Source: Cyanobium usitatum str. Tous
GTDB taxonomy: Bacteria; Cyanobacteriota; Cyanobacteriia; PCC-6307; Cyanobiaceae
Reading direction: 5' to 3'
Length of the DNA: 35,525 nucleotides
Assembly: GCF_003011885.1 (NCBI RefSeq)
Contig: NZ_PXXO01000020.1
Span: 1-35,525, forward strand
The translations under genes were made by a program, and so were the position numbers. Shown here piece after piece: positions 33,222-35,525 of the stretch (positions within the stretch are counted from its first letter, which is position 1; each line of letters starts with the position of its first letter). Under the pieces are notes generated by a model. That model had not been told where the DNA came from, ran no database searches, and was given only the letters and a program-made list of their open reading frames with translations.

Positions 33222-34640
33222 GTGGTGGCGTCGTCCGTTGATCAACAGCCTTCACTTGGGCTGCCCAACACCCTGCGATTGGGTTTGTTCCAGGGTTGTT
33301 TGGGCTGCTTAGCCGTCATCTTCGCGGGCCTGCTCAACAGGGTCATGCTTAGCGAGCTTGAGTTCCCCGGCCTACTTGTTGGTGGGGCGCTGGCGTTTGA
33401 ACAGTTTGTTGCTCCCTCCAGGGTGTTGTTCGGCCAAATTTCAGATGCCCATCCCTGGGCGGGGCGTCACCGGCTTCCCTATATATGGCTGGGTACTGCC
33501 CTGTTTTGTGGCTTGGCGGTGCTGTCCGTTCCCCTGATCTTTCATGTGGGTCGCTTGCTTGAAGCTGCTTCCCAGCCTGAACTGGCATTGGGAATCGCGG
33601 CGCTTTGCGGGCTGTTTGCTCTTTATGGTCTGGCGATTTCCCTCGCCTCCACCCCCTATCTCGCCCTCGTAATTGATCGCACCAGCGAGGCTGAGCGGCC
33701 CCGGGCGGTGGGCTTGATTTGGTGTCTGCTCACTGTGGGCATTGTGATTGGGGCAATCTCGATCAATCTGAGCTTGCGCAGTCTTGATGGCATCACCGAT
33801 CCTGCCCTTTTGGAGCCTGTATTGCTTGGCTTCATGGGCCGGGTGGCCGTAGTGGTGCTTGTGCTCACGGTTGTTGCCACCGTTGGGCTCGAACCCAGCA
33901 AAAAGCAACTTGACTTGCCTGCGGGCGGGCAGCGCCGGGAGGATTCCATCACCCTCGCCCAGGCCTGGGCACTTGTCAGCTCAAGCCGTCAGGTCCTGGT
34001 TTTTTTCTCCTTTCTTGTGCTGTTCACCCTCGGCTTGTTTCTACAGGACCCCATTCTTGAGAGCTACGCAGCAGACGTGTTTGGCATGCCGATTGCAGCC
34101 ACGGCATCCCTGAACGCCATCTGGGGTATGGGAACTTTGACGGGCTTGCTGCTTGCTGGGCTGTGGATCGTGCCCAGGCTCGGCAAGTTGGCAACTGCGC
34201 GACTGGGTTGCCAGTTGATCTTGGTCAGCCTGGTGTGTTTGGCATTAGCTGGTTTGGAGCCCCGTGTGCCGGTGCTGCAGGTAGTCATGCTCCTGTTTGG
34301 CTTGGCGGCGGGCATAGGGACCAACAGCGCCCTAGTGCTGATGCTTGATCTCACCTTGCCGGAGGCTGCTGGCACCTTTGTAGGGGTCTGGGGTCTGGCC
34401 CAGGCCTTATCAAGGGCCTTAGGGAAACTGCTCGGTGGTGGACTGCTTGATCTAGCTCGTTCTCTCCAGCAGGCTTTCGAGCTTGCCCCGTCTGTTTATT
34501 TCCCCTACGCCCTGGTTTTGGGCGTGGAGGTGCTGGTTGCTTTTGGTGCCCTGGTGTTGCTGAGGCGCGTCAACCTGCGCCAATTCAGGGAGGATACGGG
34601 TCGCAGCCTCAGCAAGGTGCTGGCCCTAGAGCTCGGATGA
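33222..34640 (+). CDS. PucC/BCD-family transporter (chlorophyll-related MFS)
   Basis: The 472-residue protein has about 12 hydrophobic helices and the BCD-family opening TLRLGLFQGCLGCLAVIFAG and LLNRVMLSELEFPGLLVGGA, then PSRVLFGQISDAHPWAGRHR, a basic loop after helix 3. PucC/LhaA/Bch2 proteins help assemble light-harvesting complexes or deliver chlorophyll in phototrophs; in cyanobacteria the exact role is open. The GTG at 33222 lies 4 bp behind the TolC stop. The stop overlaps the ATG of the next gene (ATGA, 34637-34640), so both are co-translated. Confidence 0.9.
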   Translation: MVASSVDQQPSLGLPNTLRLGLFQGCLGCLAVIFAGLLNRVMLSELEFPGLLVGGALAFEQFVAPSRVLFGQISDAHPWAGRHRLPYIWLGTALFCGLAVLSVPLIFHVGRLLEAASQPELALGIAALCGLFALYGLAISLASTPYLALVIDRTSEAERPRAVGLIWCLLTVGIVIGAISINLSLRSLDGITDPALLEPVLLGFMGRVAVVVLVLTVVATVGLEPSKKQLDLPAGGQRREDSITLAQAWALVSSSRQVLVFFSFLVLFTLGLFLQDPILESYAADVFGMPIAATASLNAIWGMGTLTGLLLAGLWIVPRLGKLATARLGCQLILVSLVCLALAGLEPRVPVLQVVMLLFGLAAGIGTNSALVLMLDLTLPEAAGTFVGVWGLAQALSRALGKLLGGGLLDLARSLQQAFELAPSVYFPYALVLGVEVLVAFGALVLLRRVNLRQFREDTGRSLSKVLALELG

Positions 34641-35446
34641 ACCCAGAACACCCAGTGCTTTCCCCCCCAGATCTCAATCCAGGCCTGGTTGAGCTGATTG
34701 ATCTTGTGGCTGACCGGCAGCGGGCTGATTTTGGTCATATGGCCTCCGATCTCAAATCAGACGGCAGCCTGATCACGGCCTGTGACCGCTGGAGTGATGC
34801 GACCCTGGTTGAAGGATTGGCTCGCTTGTTTCCCGGTGAAGGGGTGCTAAGCGAGGAAGGCGACAAAACAGTGCCTAAGACCTCTGCTTATTGGGTGGTT
34901 GATCCCCTGGATGGCACCACTAATTTTGCGGCTGGGATTCCCTACTGGGCCATTTCAATAGCGCGTTTTGAGGCTGGTCGTCCCGTGCTTGCCGTACTGG
35001 ATGTGCCACCTCTGCGGCAGCGGATCGTAGCGATACGCGGTCAGGGCGCCTGGCGCAATGGTCGCCTCCTGCTGGCTCCCTCCGGGCAGAGCCACCCTGC
35101 TGGCTGCGCTTCCTTGTGCAGCCGTTCGATAGGAGTGCTGCAAAAGCTGCCCAATCAACGCTTCCCTGGGAAAATCCGTTTGCTTGGGGTGGCAAGCCTC
35201 AATCTTGTCAGTGTGGCGATGGGGCAAACGATCTCAGCCCTTGAGGCCACTCCCAAAATCTGGGATCTGGCAGCAGCGTGGTTGGTGCTCAGCGAGTTGG
35301 ACTGCCCGATCCGTTGGCTGGTGCGATCACCGGAATCAATCGATGCTGGTTCCGATCTGTCTGCAGCCGATTTCCCTGTGCTGGCGGCCGATCGGCCGGA
35401 AACCTTGGCCCGCTTCATGCCCTGGGCCGATGCGCTGGTCGCCTGA
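34637..35446 (+). CDS. Inositol-monophosphatase family protein
   Basis: The 269-residue protein has the metal-binding set of the family: Glu73/Glu74 (LSEEGD), Asp89-x-x-Asp92-Gly-Thr-Thr (VVDPLDGTTNF, 87-97) and a second motif KIWDLAAAWLV near residue 215. Family members remove phosphate from myo-inositol phosphate, histidinol phosphate, PAP or fructose-1,6-bisphosphate, so the substrate cannot be named from sequence alone. ATG 34637 overlaps the PucC stop by four bases, which makes the start certain. It is the last complete gene in the window. Confidence 0.9.
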   Translation: MNPEHPVLSPPDLNPGLVELIDLVADRQRADFGHMASDLKSDGSLITACDRWSDATLVEGLARLFPGEGVLSEEGDKTVPKTSAYWVVDPLDGTTNFAAGIPYWAISIARFEAGRPVLAVLDVPPLRQRIVAIRGQGAWRNGRLLLAPSGQSHPAGCASLCSRSIGVLQKLPNQRFPGKIRLLGVASLNLVSVAMGQTISALEATPKIWDLAAAWLVLSELDCPIRWLVRSPESIDAGSDLSAADFPVLAADRPETLARFMPWADALVA

Positions 35447-35474
35447 TACTTGCCAGAAGGGCATAGGAGGTGAT

Positions 35475-35525
35475 ATGTTTTTGGACTGCGCGCAAGGGGG
35501 AAGAACCCGAAGCGAGCAGGCTTAC
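35475..35525 (+). CDS. Possible gene start at the window edge (partial)
   Basis: AGGAGGTGAT (35465-35474), a full match to the anti-Shine-Dalgarno sequence, is followed at once by ATG 35475 and 17 open codons (MFLDCAQGGRTRSEQAY) to the window end. I do not recognise the peptide. The spacing from GGAGG to ATG is short (4 bases), so TTG 35481 could be the true start, or the site may be chance. Confidence 0.35.
   Translation, partial: MFLDCAQGGRTRSEQAY

Noticed and set aside
1-35525. tRNA genes, rRNA, CRISPR arrays, insertion sequences, prophage or att sites
   Set aside because: No T-loop/CCA-type tRNA patterns, regular spacer repeats, transposase or integrase motifs were seen on either strand.

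Overview
The window is chromosomal DNA of a high-GC unicellular cyanobacterium, most likely of the Cyanobium / Synechococcus (Synechococcales) type. The evidence is a photosystem II D2 gene end, psbU, petL, ndhO, a CRR7 (NDH-1 assembly) gene, a cyanobacterial zeta-carotene desaturase, an SLH-domain porin, a PucC-type transporter and several families known mainly from cyanobacteria (DUF751/Ycf33, DUF3120, DUF4346, a PDZ/radical-SAM DUF512 protein). Genes are packed tightly. Most strand switches are under 110 bp, many same-strand neighbours share a 4-base stop/start overlap, and six of nine convergent pairs overlap at their 3' ends. I saw no tRNA, rRNA, insertion sequence, prophage or CRISPR array.

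Layout: 1-530 holds the psbD 3' end with its terminator, a ghost of the psbC start in another frame, and a second terminator with no clear gene. 528-2889 has an SLH porin and a J-domain protein. 2911-4118 is a decayed O-antigen ligase/polymerase gene (two in-frame stops plus a frameshift, low GC) directly behind ndhO. 4489-7743 has a TIGR01777-type epimerase facing a minus-strand run: IscA-type Fe-S carrier, TPR protein, LpxB-like glycosyltransferase, small membrane protein. 7827-10310 is a plus run: crtQ, SRPBCC protein, lipoprotein. 10267-14606 is a minus run: DUF751, rbfA, GH3 glycosidase, GT2-TPR glycosyltransferase, hemD. 14672-18977 has a GST, a secreted DUF6816-like protein, CRR7, aroK, a tandem PTPS protein, a RibD-C-type reductase and an unknown membrane-anchored protein. 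19031-20597 has a FemAB-like acyltransferase and DUF4346.

20682-25144 has a B12-binding radical SAM protein, petL, an MFS transporter and rimO. 25245-29112 has a VKOR-thioredoxin fusion, nadB, psbU and DUF3120. 29197-35446 is a long plus run: uppP, the PDZ/radical-SAM/DUF512 protein, a TolC-type outer-membrane protein, a PucC/BCD transporter and an inositol-phosphatase-family protein.

Most genes are housekeeping: photosynthesis (psbD, psbU, petL), NDH-1 (ndhO, CRR7), pigments (crtQ, hemD, perhaps PucC), envelope (porin, uppP, GH3, TolC), NAD (nadB), aromatic amino acids (aroK) and ribosome maturation (rbfA, rimO). The points I would look at again are the vestigial psbC start behind stand-alone psbD, the orphan terminator (possible small RNA), the O-antigen ligase pseudogene, an asymmetric tandem PTPS protein close to other pterin-type genes, and an inverted repeat in front of psbU. 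I found no clear new defence or mobile system.
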